A stretch of 64,000 nt of DNA from Arabidopsis thaliana. Taxonomy: Eukaryota > Streptophyta > Magnoliopsida > Brassicales > Brassicaceae. The DNA lies in assembly GCF_000001735.4 (NCBI RefSeq), contig NC_003070.9, positions 558,001 to 622,000 of the forward strand, in the 5' to 3' direction. The translations under genes were made by a program, and so were the position numbers. A model generated the notes under the pieces. The model had not been told where the DNA came from and ran no database searches. It saw nothing but the letters and a program-made list of their open reading frames with translations. Shown in pieces: positions 34,300 to 44,672 of the stretch; within the stretch, counting starts at the first letter, position 1; every line of letters starts with the position of its first letter.

Positions 34300-35200
34300 C
34301 GCCGAACAATGCAGATCTTCCGGCGAAGATTCCGGCGTCTGTAACCCTAATCTCGTCCACGTAGCCATCACTCTCGACATCGATTACCTCCGTGGCTCAA
34401 TCGCAGCCGTCAATTCGATCCTCCAGCACTCAATGTGCCCTCAAAGCGTCTTCTTCCACTTCCTCGTCTCCTCCGAGTCTCAAAACCTAGAATCTCTGAT
34501 TCGTTCTACTTTCCCCAAATTGACGAATCTCAAAATTTACTATTTTGCCCCTGAGACCGTACAGTCTTTGATTTCATCTTCCGTGAGACAAGCCCTAGAG
34601 CAACCGTTGAATTACGCCAGAAATTACTTGGCGGATCTGCTCGAGCCTTGCGTTAAGCGAGTCATCTACTTGGATTCGGATCTCGTCGTCGTCGATGATA
34701 TCGTCAAGCTTTGGAAAACGGGTTTAGGCCAGAGAACAATCGGAGCTCCGGAGTATTGTCACGCGAATTTCACGAAATACTTCACCGGAGGTTTTTGGTC
34801 AGATAAGAGGTTTAACGGGACGTTCAAAGGGAGGAACCCTTGTTACTTCAATACTGGTGTAATGGTGATTGATTTGAAGAAGTGGAGACAATTTAGGTTC
34901 ACGAAACGAATTGAGAAATGGATGGAGATTCAGAAGATAGAGAGGATTTATGAGCTTGGTTCTCTTCCTCCGTTTCTTCTGGTATTTGCTGGTCATGTAG
35001 CTCCGATTTCACATCGGTGGAATCAACATGGGCTTGGTGGTGATAATGTTAGAGGTAGTTGCCGTGATTTGCATTCTGGTCCTGTGAGTTTGCTTCACTG
35101 GTCAGGTAGTGGTAAGCCATGGTTAAGACTCGATTCCAAGCTTCCATGTCCTTTAGACACATTGTGGGCACCTTATGATTTGTATAAACACTCCCATTGA
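34115..35200 (+). CDS. GATL5: Galacturonosyltransferase-like 5 (GT8 family)
   Basis: Single-exon 361-residue GT8 glycosyltransferase, matching AT1G02720. It has an N-terminal hydrophobic segment ([21 protein letters not shown]) acting as a signal/anchor for the secretory pathway, and no long stem, as is typical of the GATL clade. [22 protein letters not shown] begins the GT8 fold. The metal-binding DXD is DSD at residues 187-189 in [13 protein letters not shown]. Later GT8 motifs are [34 protein letters not shown] and [12 protein letters not shown]. Published work as I recall it links GATL5 to rhamnogalacturonan I / mucilage synthesis in the seed coat, in ER or Golgi. The activity itself cannot be read from the sequence. 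Confidence 0.95.
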   Translation: MHWITRFSAFFSAALAMILLSPSLQSFSPAAAIRSSHPYADEFKPQQNSDYSSFRESPMFRNAEQCRSSGEDSGVCNPNLVHVAITLDIDYLRGSIAAVNSILQHSMCPQSVFFHFLVSSESQNLESLIRSTFPKLTNLKIYYFAPETVQSLISSSVRQALEQPLNYARNYLADLLEPCVKRVIYLDSDLVVVDDIVKLWKTGLGQRTIGAPEYCHANFTKYFTGGFWSDKRFNGTFKGRNPCYFNTGVMVIDLKKWRQFRFTKRIEKWMEIQKIERIYELGSLPPFLLVFAGHVAPISHRWNQHGLGGDNVRGSCRDLHSGPVSLLHWSGSGKPWLRLDSKLPCPLDTLWAPYDLYKHSH

Positions 35201-36696
35201 TGCCAATTTCGAGTTCGACATATTCATGGGTAAACTCTCTATACAAAAACTCTGTTCAATTGCAATGTCATGTTTGTGTTTGTTTGTTCATCAATAAAGG
35301 TGCAATAGGAATCTTCATTCTTTGTGTTCGTGGTGGGGTTGCCTTTTTTACTCTTTTAAGCAGATGTGAAGTTTTTACCATTTCTGGGTATGGCTTTTTT
35401 TTGGCACTCATAACATTACATAAACAAAAAAGATAGAAGCTTTATGATTTCCTTTATAGTTAAATACTCCATTGTTGGCCAATTGGTGGAGATTGTAATA
35501 GTGGGGGGATTGGGTTAGTGGTAGGGCATATTTCTTGGTCCGTACTGGACCTGATGCATTGTGGAACACCACTGATTCAGTGATTGTTTAACCTTTTCTT
35601 ATGTAGTTTCTTAGTGCATTTAGCTTATAAAGGCAAAAGGGTTTCAGAGAATTTGCACGTATGATTGTAGTTGGGTTACTCTAAAAGGATCTCGAATCTT
35701 TACCTTGTTTCTGCATTGAGAAACAGCTATGCATAAGATACTTGTTGGTTATCATCAGCTTTTGTGGGAACCAAAACGGTTTTTGAACTTTTTCTTGCAT
35801 ATTCATTTGACTAATTGCATTGTTCAGAATCACAATCTCATCTTAAGTTTGTTTGTTTCAACCAGTCATGGGGACTAAACCGAAGATAGCAGAGTTGCAA
35901 TGGTGGTTTTCAACTGGAAACAACTATGTTGAAGATTGAGTAAACCCTGCCGGAACAGAGTGCTATAGTAGTGTTGCTTCGGACAGTTCAACCAGACCGT
36001 AGACACAATTTAGAAGAGTGAACTTCGTTTTAAGTGTTGTACCGGCGGTTAAATATGTTCTTGTGGGAAGAAAAAAAATAAAAATATAGTTAGGTCATTC
36101 ACACATAGCTCAGGTTAAAGCGTTTTTGTTGTTTATGATTGGTCCTATAAGTAATTTTGTGCAGACTCTAGTCCTTACTTTGGTTCTCAAAAGTCTTTAG
36201 AAATCTATGGTTAAAGATTTTACCTTATAATTCTCCAATTTCATGTGTATGATGTCTTCTTACACTATCTCTGACTAAAACCAAACAGCATACTTGTGTG
36301 ATTACATAAACTCAGTTACAGATCAACCGGAACCAAACACAAACACTCTAAATAAGATGCAAGACTTATATACTAATGTCAAAGAAGACAGTGTTGTGGT
36401 TTGAATAATGAGATCATATGAGGACTAAACCGAAGTTGCTTGCTTCTATAATAGTGGCCCATTAGTTGTTTGTTTTGACTTTTGACCACCCATGAGGACT
36501 TAACCGAAGATATACCGACTGTGTAAATAATTCTATCCTCGTCAAGACTTGAACCATTAATTAACAACAAAGTAAGAAATTGAGACTTTACTTTGAAAAA
36601 TCGTAATTATAATATCTGATTACAAACATGAAGGCTGAAGCCTAGAAAGAAGAACTTTCATGCCTTGTACCACGAAAGAAAAAAAACTCTTAAGAA
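35201..36696. other. Convergent intergenic region with repeats
   Basis: 3' flanks of GATL5 (+) and CSLD5 (-). It contains a 46-bp copy of CSLD5 coding sequence (36371-36416) and three copies of an ATG(A/G)GGACT(A/T)AACCGAAG motif (35867, 36417, 36491). The remainder shows no gene. Confidence 0.55.
36371..36416. repeat. Short copy of CSLD5 exon 3 sequence
   Basis: TACTAATGTC then AAAGAAGACAGTGTTGTGGT and TTGAATAATGAGATCAT match CSLD5 coding sequence at 38091-38134 (minus strand reading [11 protein letters not shown]) in the same orientation, with three mismatches in the first 36 bp. It is isolated, non-coding, and lies about 290 bp beyond the CSLD5 stop. Confidence 0.75.
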
Positions 36697-39600
36697 TCAA
36701 GGGAATTGAAACTGCATATAGTCCTGTTTCCCTGAAGGAGGGTTAATATAAACCCAAAGCAACGACACAATAATCGACAACAAACCTGACCACACAAACA
36801 CTATGGTCGGAACTCTGCCTCTTCTTCCCATCAATCCTTTAGCAAACGGATACAGATGACAAAGCACCCAAAAGCTGAAGAACACTCCTCCAACAAGCTT
36901 ACTCCACTGTGGAAACGGACTGTACAGAGTCCTCGCTAGCCCCACCGCAATTGCAATCATATTCACCATCATGATAGTTAATGGAGGAACCATCAAAAAG
37001 CTCCATTTCACAACATACAGATCCGCAAACTCATCGTCTCCATCTTCTGGTGCAGATGACTTGGAAGTCAAGGTAAATGAGATATCAACTCCTGCAATTA
37101 CCTTAAGAAGACCCTGAAGAACAGCTGCAGGGTGTGCGCTTGTACCTCCTATGACCCAGAACTGCTCGTTTCTCCACCATTCATGGAGAGTTATGCCTGA
37201 CCATTTGATCTCAAGGAGTGATAGCATACAGAGCGTGAGTGTTATCGAGAGGAGATAGATCAAGAACGTTATGTCGAGTGATTGGACTATGAATTGACCC
37301 GAGAAGAGCGAAATCGCAGGGAGAATGCAGTAGACGATGAGGAATAGCGATGTGAATGGATACATTCCAACGTTGAAGTAAGCCACTCTCTGCAAAAACT
37401 TCATCCTTCTGGTTGCAAAAATTGCATTGTTCCTTGAGAAGAAGATCTCAACAGATCCTGTTGCCCATCTCAGAACCTGGTGAAGTCTATCCGTTAGATT
37501 GATCGGAGCTGTTCCACGGAAAGCGTCTCTTTTTGTCACGCAGTAGATTGATCTCCATCCTCTGTTGTGCATTCGATATCCCGTGACTACATCTTCAGTC
37601 ACTGATCCATAGATCCATCCAACTCTTTTACCCCATTCAGTTTTGTCCTCATAGAAGCAAGATATCACACTGATTGCTTCAGCTACAGTGGCTGCATCAA
37701 GTGGTTCACGTGGGACAGCAAGTGAGCCAGCTGGTCTACTGTTCTTGCCTTTGCCTTGCAAGTCTTGTATGAGTCTCCCTTGGTATTCAGCAACTGGGAT
37801 TGAAGCAACGAAAGAGTTTGAGTTACCAAATCTCTTTGGGAGAAGCAGAGATTCAATATCTCCATCATCATTCTCTTCTTCGTTGTATTCTCCATTTATA
37901 GGCAAAGAAACTTCATCGTCTTTCTTCATCATGGCTTTTGGTCTCCTCAGCGATATCTTGACTTTTCTTCTTCCAAGCCAGCCATGATGTTCAGTTGCTC
38001 TTGGCGGGCTAAATCCATAAAGAGCTGTTCTCCGAAAGATGCAGCCAGTTCCCACATACATTGGACCTTGAAGTCCATCCAAAGCTCTCATACTAACATC
38101 AAAGAAGACAGTGTTGTGGTTTGCATAACGATCATTTGGGTCAATACCTTCAAACCTCTGAGGGAACTGAACATAGCAGATTCTATCGCCACCACGATCA
38201 AGCATGAAGCACATTCCTTCTCTCAAAGCCATAGAGTTGTAGATGTAGTGGTCACAATCAAGATTGAGGATGAATGGGCCATTAGACATAATTGCGCTGG
38301 TTCTAACCAAAGCATTCATGGCTCCTGCTTTCTTGTTGTGGTCATAACCCGGACGCTTCTCTCTCGACACATAGACCAGCATTGGTAGCCTGATGTCAAC
38401 GTCTGTTGTATCAATTAAGTTCTCAGCATCTGCTTCAGCTCCATAAACTGGTTCTGCATTTGGAGGAGCCAACATTGCCTGCAGCAACACACAAAATATT
38501 AGAACTCTCTTTTCAATACAAACCTGAAATTAGTTAGACAATTAGCAAACAATTTTGACAAAAGAAGTTACCTGAATGATTCCAGCATGATCTCCTCGAG
38601 AGTTATCGGTTTCTCCAGAGGACCAAGTCCCTGGCCAGTGAGAACCATCTGACATCCAAGTGGCCTTTGGAACTATAACAGTTTCTTGTGGATTGTTTCC
38701 CATCATCATTTCCATCTGTTTCTTCTTAGCCCTTAGCTCTTCGTGCACGTTATAAGCATCAGACCTTCTCCTTATCGCTTCAGGCAATGAGTTGATTCTG
38801 ACCTTAAACTCATCATATTCTCTCTTCACTCTCCTCCTTTCCCTCACAAAATCCAGCCTGACTTTGTTCTTGAGAAAGTTACGCTTCTGTCCAAAGTAGG
38901 CCTCAGGGTTCCTTGGCTCTATATTGTGTTTCCTGCAAAATGGCACCCATGTACTTGCAAAGCTAGCTGTTTGAGCCAAGGCTTCAAATGTTAGCAAAGC
39001 TCCTCCATCGTCTGACAAGTAGCAAGCAAGTTTCTCCACAGGGTAATCAACAGCAAGGATCGAGAGAATGGTGTTGGCTGTGACCAGAGGTGGTTCTTTC
39101 TCAGGGTCTGCAGTTGAGACAAACACATCGATACCCGGAAGATCAGATCTTCCTTTGGGGTTCCTGAGGTTTGGAGACTCAAAGCGTTCTTTAAGAACAC
39201 CTAAATCAGTTAATCTGTTAACCGGACAGAGTTTTGGAAGCTGATCCAAAAGCCAAGACAAGGCAAACCAAAGCTCACAGGTCGTTGACATTCCCCACAA
39301 CCACATTGCTTCTCGGTTTGGGTGGCGAACCCTCCATGTCAGGAACAAACCAAGAGCCACCAGACGCAGTGCAATGAGTAATCTGTTTCGTCACACACAA
39401 GAAAAAACAAAACACATTAGCACATTCACGACATAGTAAATCTATTCCATGATCCTAATTCAGTAAGCCTCTAAGAAAAACATACTAAATCAAGAAACAG
39501 CTAAAGCAAAAGTTCTTTACCTGTAAGGACTGATAATTGCAGCAGAGACACTGACTTTCCTAGTAAGAGGCCTCTTGCTTCTCTCCCCAAACTCAGGTGG

Positions 39601-40473
39601 CGTTTCATACCCGTTTCCACCACCACCCGACCCGATTCCATACCCATCTTTAGGCCAAACAGCGTTCCCATACCCATAAGTACCTTTAGTCTCAAACAAC
39701 CACCGAGTATGATCAAAATCTCCAGCTTGATTCTGCGCTTTAAACGACTTCACAACCGAAAGCCTCTTGTCAAGCTTTGATTCACCCATCTGAGGAAGTG
39801 GTTTCGCCTCATCTTCTTCGTCTTCTTCCTCAGTCTCTGGATCATCGTTGATATCCCTATAAGGCTCTTTGCAACCAGGACAATTGCCTCCACCACTTGT
39901 GATACAATCAAAGTAACAATCTCTACAGATTCGGAAACCACACTCACATCTCCCGTGAACAACTTTCTCATCACAACCTTTTAACCAGCAGATCTGACCT
40001 GACTTCTTCTCCGGATCAGCTCTATCCATAGAACAATCGATCACATGACCACGTGTCACCGATTTAAACCCACCGGTGAAAATCGTCCCAGAGAGGAAAC
40101 TTTTTTGATTCGAATTCCCTTTTAGCATCTCGTCTTCTTCACTCTCCTGTGAAGCGAACACCGTCTGATGATCCGGCGTAGGTGGGATATGAACAGTATA
40201 GCTCAGAACGCACTCTGAATTAGTCGTCTCCGCCGTTAGATCTTCCACAGACATAGAACAGTATCTTCCTTCATCACCGTTAGATCTCCGATTCCCGCTG
40301 CTAATGGAAGTGCGACGCGTGGCTCTTGAGCTTAGAGGAGAGTTTTGGTTGGTGATGACGGAGGCGCGTGGGATAGGACTCGTCAATCCTAAGCTTCTGT
40401 CGCCGGATCCTTTACATGGTGTCACCGTTATAGTCACCGGAGATGGTGACTGAGAAGCTGCTGATTTCACCAT
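36697..40473 (-). CDS. CSLD5: Cellulose synthase-like D5
   Basis: Processive GT2 polysaccharide synthase. Three exons, 40473-39521, 39382-38572 and 38478-36697, give 1181 residues, matching AT1G02730. The start [12 protein letters not shown] is chosen over an upstream in-frame Met because homologues begin there. A Cys-rich zinc-finger-like motif lies at residues 162-201 (CWLKGC... [11 protein letters not shown]... CPGC). One or two N-terminal membrane spans follow. Catalytic signatures are [11 protein letters not shown] (first Asp), LDCDHYIYN (DXD), [12 protein letters not shown] (third Asp) and QVLRW. About six C-terminal spans follow. CSLDs make a beta-1,4-glucan or mannan-type polymer in tip growth and cell plates. 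As I recall, CSLD5 is induced in dividing cells, and the sos6 mutant allele is osmotic-stress sensitive. Confidence 0.96.
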
Positions 40474-40936
40474 CTTTGGTTCACAATTAGCAGTGAACCA
40501 CAAAAATCACGAGAGAAAAAAATCAAAGATTTAGAAGGAAAAGAGTAGTTCTCAAACTTGAAAATCAGAAACTCAGAAGAAGAGAGATTTTGAATCTAAG
40601 GAAGAAGAAGAAGAAGCTGAAGCAGCTAGTACGAAGCAGAAGAGCATTATAATTTTCGAAATTCAGAGAGAGAGAGATATAGAGATTATAAAGGAGAAAG
40701 GTATTGCTATAAACGGTCGATAGATCTAAACCGTTCATTTTATTCACGTTGCTTCATGTGAGATCGGACGGTGATTATCGAATCCAAACGGTAAGTTTGA
40801 AAAGATTACGTGGGACCAGGTCGATCTATAAAGAAGAAAAGTCAAATAAACGGAAAATAATAAAAGAGAAAGAGTGTGTGTATCTCTCTCCCTTTCCGTA
40901 ACGGTCAAATAAATTTATATTGGAGAAGCTGTTTAA

Positions 40937-41108
40937 AAATAGTAATATGCTTTTTTCTCATCCCATGTGGTTTGATAATTTTGAACTCATTGGTATACAA
41001 TTTTTGCATATTATCATCAAATGATGTATAGAGTAGCTGATAAAAATATTATTTGCTCATCATCCCATGGGGTTTGATGATTTTGAACTCATTGTCGTTG
41101 GTATACAT
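40937..41108. repeat. Imperfect direct repeat
   Basis: CTCATCCCATGTGGTTTGATAATTTTGAACTCATTGG-type block near 40957-40995 is repeated at 41056-41102 with a CATC insertion and TGTGG changed to TGGGG. Both copies end in GGTATACA. Period about 100 bp, non-coding. Confidence 0.7.
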
Positions 41109-41483
41109 TTGAATAGTATTATTTTGATATACTACTCGAGTAGATCATTATTCCTTCTGATGCACTGGTAATTTTATATACTAATCTGCCCATTAAACAT
41201 ATAGTTCTGTACTCATAAAACTCAAAAGATTTTGAACACATACTATTATAATATGTTTTCATTCGTATATTCAAAAGATCAACTATGTAGCATATTTACA
41301 AATCAAGAGAAGTTACTATGATCATTAATAATTGAAAAGGGAGAAGAGATAATTAAAAATGACTAAAGTTATTTTAAAAATAAATTCTTACTAATACAGT
41401 GGAATTTAAAACGCCGAGACAAACACGATAACGACGTTTAAGTACTTTCAAAATCGAGACGGAACATAGTATAATAGTTCTTA

Positions 41484-41648
41484 GATCATCATTATTGATG
41501 ATCTCTTAAAACAATTCTTATGCTAAGAGACATGTTTTATAACTAACAAAATTTCTTATATAAGAGACTTTAAGTCACTTTTGTTAATTATAAGACATAT
41601 CTCTTAACATAAGAGTTATGTTAAGAGACCATCAATAAGGATGGTCAG
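41484..41648. mobile_element. Foldback MITE with arms of about 75 bp
   Basis: The left arm (41484-41556: ATCATCATTATTGATGATCT, CTTAAAACAATTCTTATG, CTAAGAGACATG...) pairs with the right arm (41575-41648) read in reverse complement (CCATCCTTATTGATGGTCT, CTTAACATAACTCTTATG, TTAAGAGATATG...). Nearly the whole element is one imperfect hairpin, with a loop of about 20 nt. There is no coding capacity. Flanking target duplications are not obvious, so the family is left open. Such elements are common sources of 24-nt siRNAs. Confidence 0.7.
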
Positions 41649-41733
41649 GATGGTCTTAGGTCTCGTTACAAAATACTACAAAGAGAAGATTCGCTGCACA
41701 TACTTACAAGAACACGTCATTAGGCACAATTTC

Positions 41734-44021
41734 CTAACCTTCTTTCTTCTCCATTTCTTCCACTGCTTTGTATGTCGATACAAAAAGCACACTCTGATTC
41801 TTCCTCAAGAACCTGCTTTATCATTTTGTTTTTGTTATTTGTCTTTAAATACTTGTAAAAAGAGTTAAGTAGGAGAACAAGAAGAAGAAACCTGAGAATA
41901 TCAACAAAGTTGTCCTGCAATTCCTTCAATGTCTCTTCTGCCATATTCACATGTACTAGCAACTCCGGTAATTTCACTGCAAAACTCAATATTTATATAG
42001 TCTTATCTTGACAACTAAACCACATGATAAAGGCAGATTTGCAGATTACAAAAACTGGCCTTACCAAAGAGTCGCAACAAATGCTCTGCTCCGTACACAG
42101 TTGAAGGAGAAACACCCCCTGATACGGATTCCTCGTACTGCTTCCGTTCATTGTTGTAAAGCAACATCACCGGTAAAGCTTTGTCAAAGTAGCAACGCAA
42201 GCCTTTCAGAATTTCCTCTAATGAATCTGTTACCCTATATAGATTCACCAAAGAAAGTACTAGATATATCAGAAGCTTGGAATACGCTTTATCTGTCAAC
42301 CAAATTATCCATGGAGCATATACAAATGATTTATACTCTCTTTAAGTATATGAGAATAGCAACAAAAGAGATTAACAAGTGTAACTGTTGGAAACTGACA
42401 GCAGAAAGAAACTATAATCCACAAAGAGCTTACCTGCCATGTTTCTTCATTTGGCTGTCAATGTACTTCTTCAAGATGCCATCCACATTTGGAGAACGCG
42501 GAAGTTGCACAAGCTGCTCAGACAATTCCCAAAAATGACTTAAAATAAATTCCTTAACATATGCACCTAAATATGACATTCACAACAAATATATTCATGC
42601 GACTACAAGAATATTTTTTCTCTGACTAAATGAATCAAAAGACTATGGTCAACTGCGTCAAAACACACAGAAAAGACCGTTTGAGAATTGAGAGAAGAAA
42701 TAACAGGCTGATAGAAATACCTTCTGCATCTGAGTAACAAATTCAAAATCGTCAAGAAGTTGCTTCCTTAATGCTGGTGGAATATTGAAACTTAAAAGGT
42801 TGTCAGAGGGAAGCACATTCTTCTCCTGTATTCAGCAAACAACAAGACATGAGTAAGACTCCCCTGATTAAAAAAATCCCTGGATATTTGGAAGCTGAAA
42901 GATTAAGCAAATACATCCACTAAAGGAGCGATTACCGTATCAACAGAATCTTGCTTCCGCTTTCTTCCTCTAGCAACTGCAAAAATTAAGAAAATATTGA
43001 ACAAAATCTCAGCTGACACAATATCTCAACTGACACAATATCTCAACTAACAACGAAAGATGTGTATGTATACTTTAATCTCAACAACTTCTACTTAGTC
43101 GACATAGAATAAAGCAAGCAAGACCAAATGAGAGTCCCTGATAGAGACTCTGAATATCCACAAAAGCAGCAAGATATCCATCGAGACAAGAATATGCAAA
43201 ACAAACAAAAGAAGAAGCTGACTGACCATTAGGGCTTCTAGGTTTCATCTTTGACACTTTCCAAGCCATAGCACTCTTAATCCCTTGCTGTTTCAAACCC
43301 TGTTCTTTCTGTTTCTCAATATTCTCATCTGAATGTTTCAACAGACAGTCCAGCCTTATCCATTCGTCCCAACTATCATTGTATAGAAGAGATACAAGAG
43401 TCAAAGACTTTTTTACATTATCAAAAAACTGAGACTTGGCAAACAAATCAGTAAATCACCATATGAAGAATTCTCTTATTTATAAATAGTTTCAAATGAT
43501 TTCAAACCGATTAGAAGCCAGTAACTATATTGGATGAAGCTCTAACCTTTTGTTCCAACCCTGCCAAAAGAAATCATTTACATCTTCAAAACTAAAGATA
43601 GAAGCAAAATAGCTCAAAAGAATGATTTTAAACATATACAGTATCTACTTACAATGTAATGCACAAAATATTTCCATTCATTGTCTTTAAATTCAACTTT
43701 AAGAACCTGAGAATATTATTATAAAAAAAAAAAAGGAAACGATCAGAGACATAAAGCATAAGCAGAGAAGAACACTCTAATTCAAGAATACAGAGAGTGT
43801 ATTTCACTAACCTTGGCTTCGTAGAAGCAATCACTGTGTTTGGCTAAAACTCTCTCTCCTTCTTCGAAGTGGCCGGGAGGAGCAGGTAGCAGAAGAAGAG
43901 GCAAATCTTCTCCGTCACAATCGGTGTTGGTCTCTGTATCAGAACCAGAGTCCCGTCGTGTGTCTCCGATGAAATCATCGGTTGTTAGATCCGTCTCGGC
44001 GGCGGCGTTAGGGCTTCCCAT
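41734..44021 (-). CDS. MRG2: MRG-domain chromatin reader MRG2
   Basis: Nuclear H3K36me3/H3K4me3 reader of the MRG15 family. Ten exons: 44021-43812, 43706-43653, 43560-43547 (a 14-nt microexon encoding GWNK), 43372-43227, 42976-42936, 42825-42721, 42513-42434, 42234-42065, 41976-41892 and 41812-41734. Frames close at every junction to give 327 residues, matching AT1G02740. The N-terminal chromodomain contains EGERVLAKHSDCFYEAKVLKVE... WKYFVHYIGWNKSWDEWI (residues about 52-103), with the aromatic cage residues Tyr/Trp present. A basic linker (ARGRKRKQ) is a likely NLS. The MRG domain covers the C-terminal half (LPSDNLLSFNIPPALRKQLLDDFEF to the end). Published work, as I recall it, ties MRG1/MRG2 to FT activation and flowering time. 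Confidence 0.95.
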
Positions 44022-44672
44022 CTCAAAAAGAGGAGGAGAAGAAAAGAGTAAAGAGAGCTTAAGAGCCCTTTCGTCTTCTTCCACGGCTCGTCTCACGTCG
44101 AAGCGACAAAGGTAAATGACAAAAAAAAAAACTCACTCAAAGTTGTTGAATCTCAACGCGATTTTGTCTGAAAATTTCCGGGAAAATTGGGATTTTCCGT
44201 CTATCAGAATCTAAAAATTCTCAGATTTTAACATGGGCTTTTATTATTAGGCCTACAAGCCCATTTAAATAATTTCAAAATCTTGACTTCAAGCCCATTT
44301 ATATCATTTCAAAATCTTGACTTTAAGCCCATTTATATAATTTCAAGTCAGGCCTTTACTGATAATTAACTTGGGGAGCAATGCAATAACAGTAACATCC
44401 TTACAAGAAAAGGACAAAAACACCCCTGAGTTAGCTGAGAAAAAGGCTCAGTGCAATGTAAGGGTATAATAGTAGTTCACTCTTACCACCCGAAGTATTC
44501 TTGTCCATTAAGACTCGGCGGATTAAAAAAAGGTTTGGCCTTTCCGTGGAGTAGTTTCTTGACATTTTCTTTCTGCTATCTCTTACACAATTGGGTATTT
44601 AGCTGACACGACGAAGAAGGTCTCTCATCAATTATCTGAGATTTTTACATAAGAAAGGCTCCGACAAAGCAG
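44022..44672. other. Bidirectional promoter of MRG2 and Di19-2
   Basis: 651 bp separate the two head-to-head start codons. It contains a 34-bp tandem repeat (44257-44347) and several GGGCTT/GCCCA site II elements of the type bound by TCP factors. No TATA box is clear on either side. Confidence 0.6.
44257..44347. repeat. 34-bp tandem repeat, about 2.7 copies
   Basis: Units begin AAGCCCATTTA and run through ATTTCAAAATCTTGACTT at 44257, 44291 and 44325 (the third is partial). Each unit carries one GCCCA site II core, so the repeat multiplies a candidate TCP-binding element in the shared promoter. Confidence 0.85.

Larger units (their letters stand above)
40474..41733. other. Intergenic: CSLD5 promoter/leader and MRG2 3' flank
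   Basis: Contains the CSLD5 leader (GAGA-rich, about 40660-40690), an imperfect direct repeat (40937-41108) and a long foldback MITE (41484-41648). No gene is supported. Confidence 0.55.

Noticed and set aside
35197-35436. 79-codon ORF after GATL5
   Set aside because: It lies in the GATL5 3' UTR region and shows no recognisable domain.
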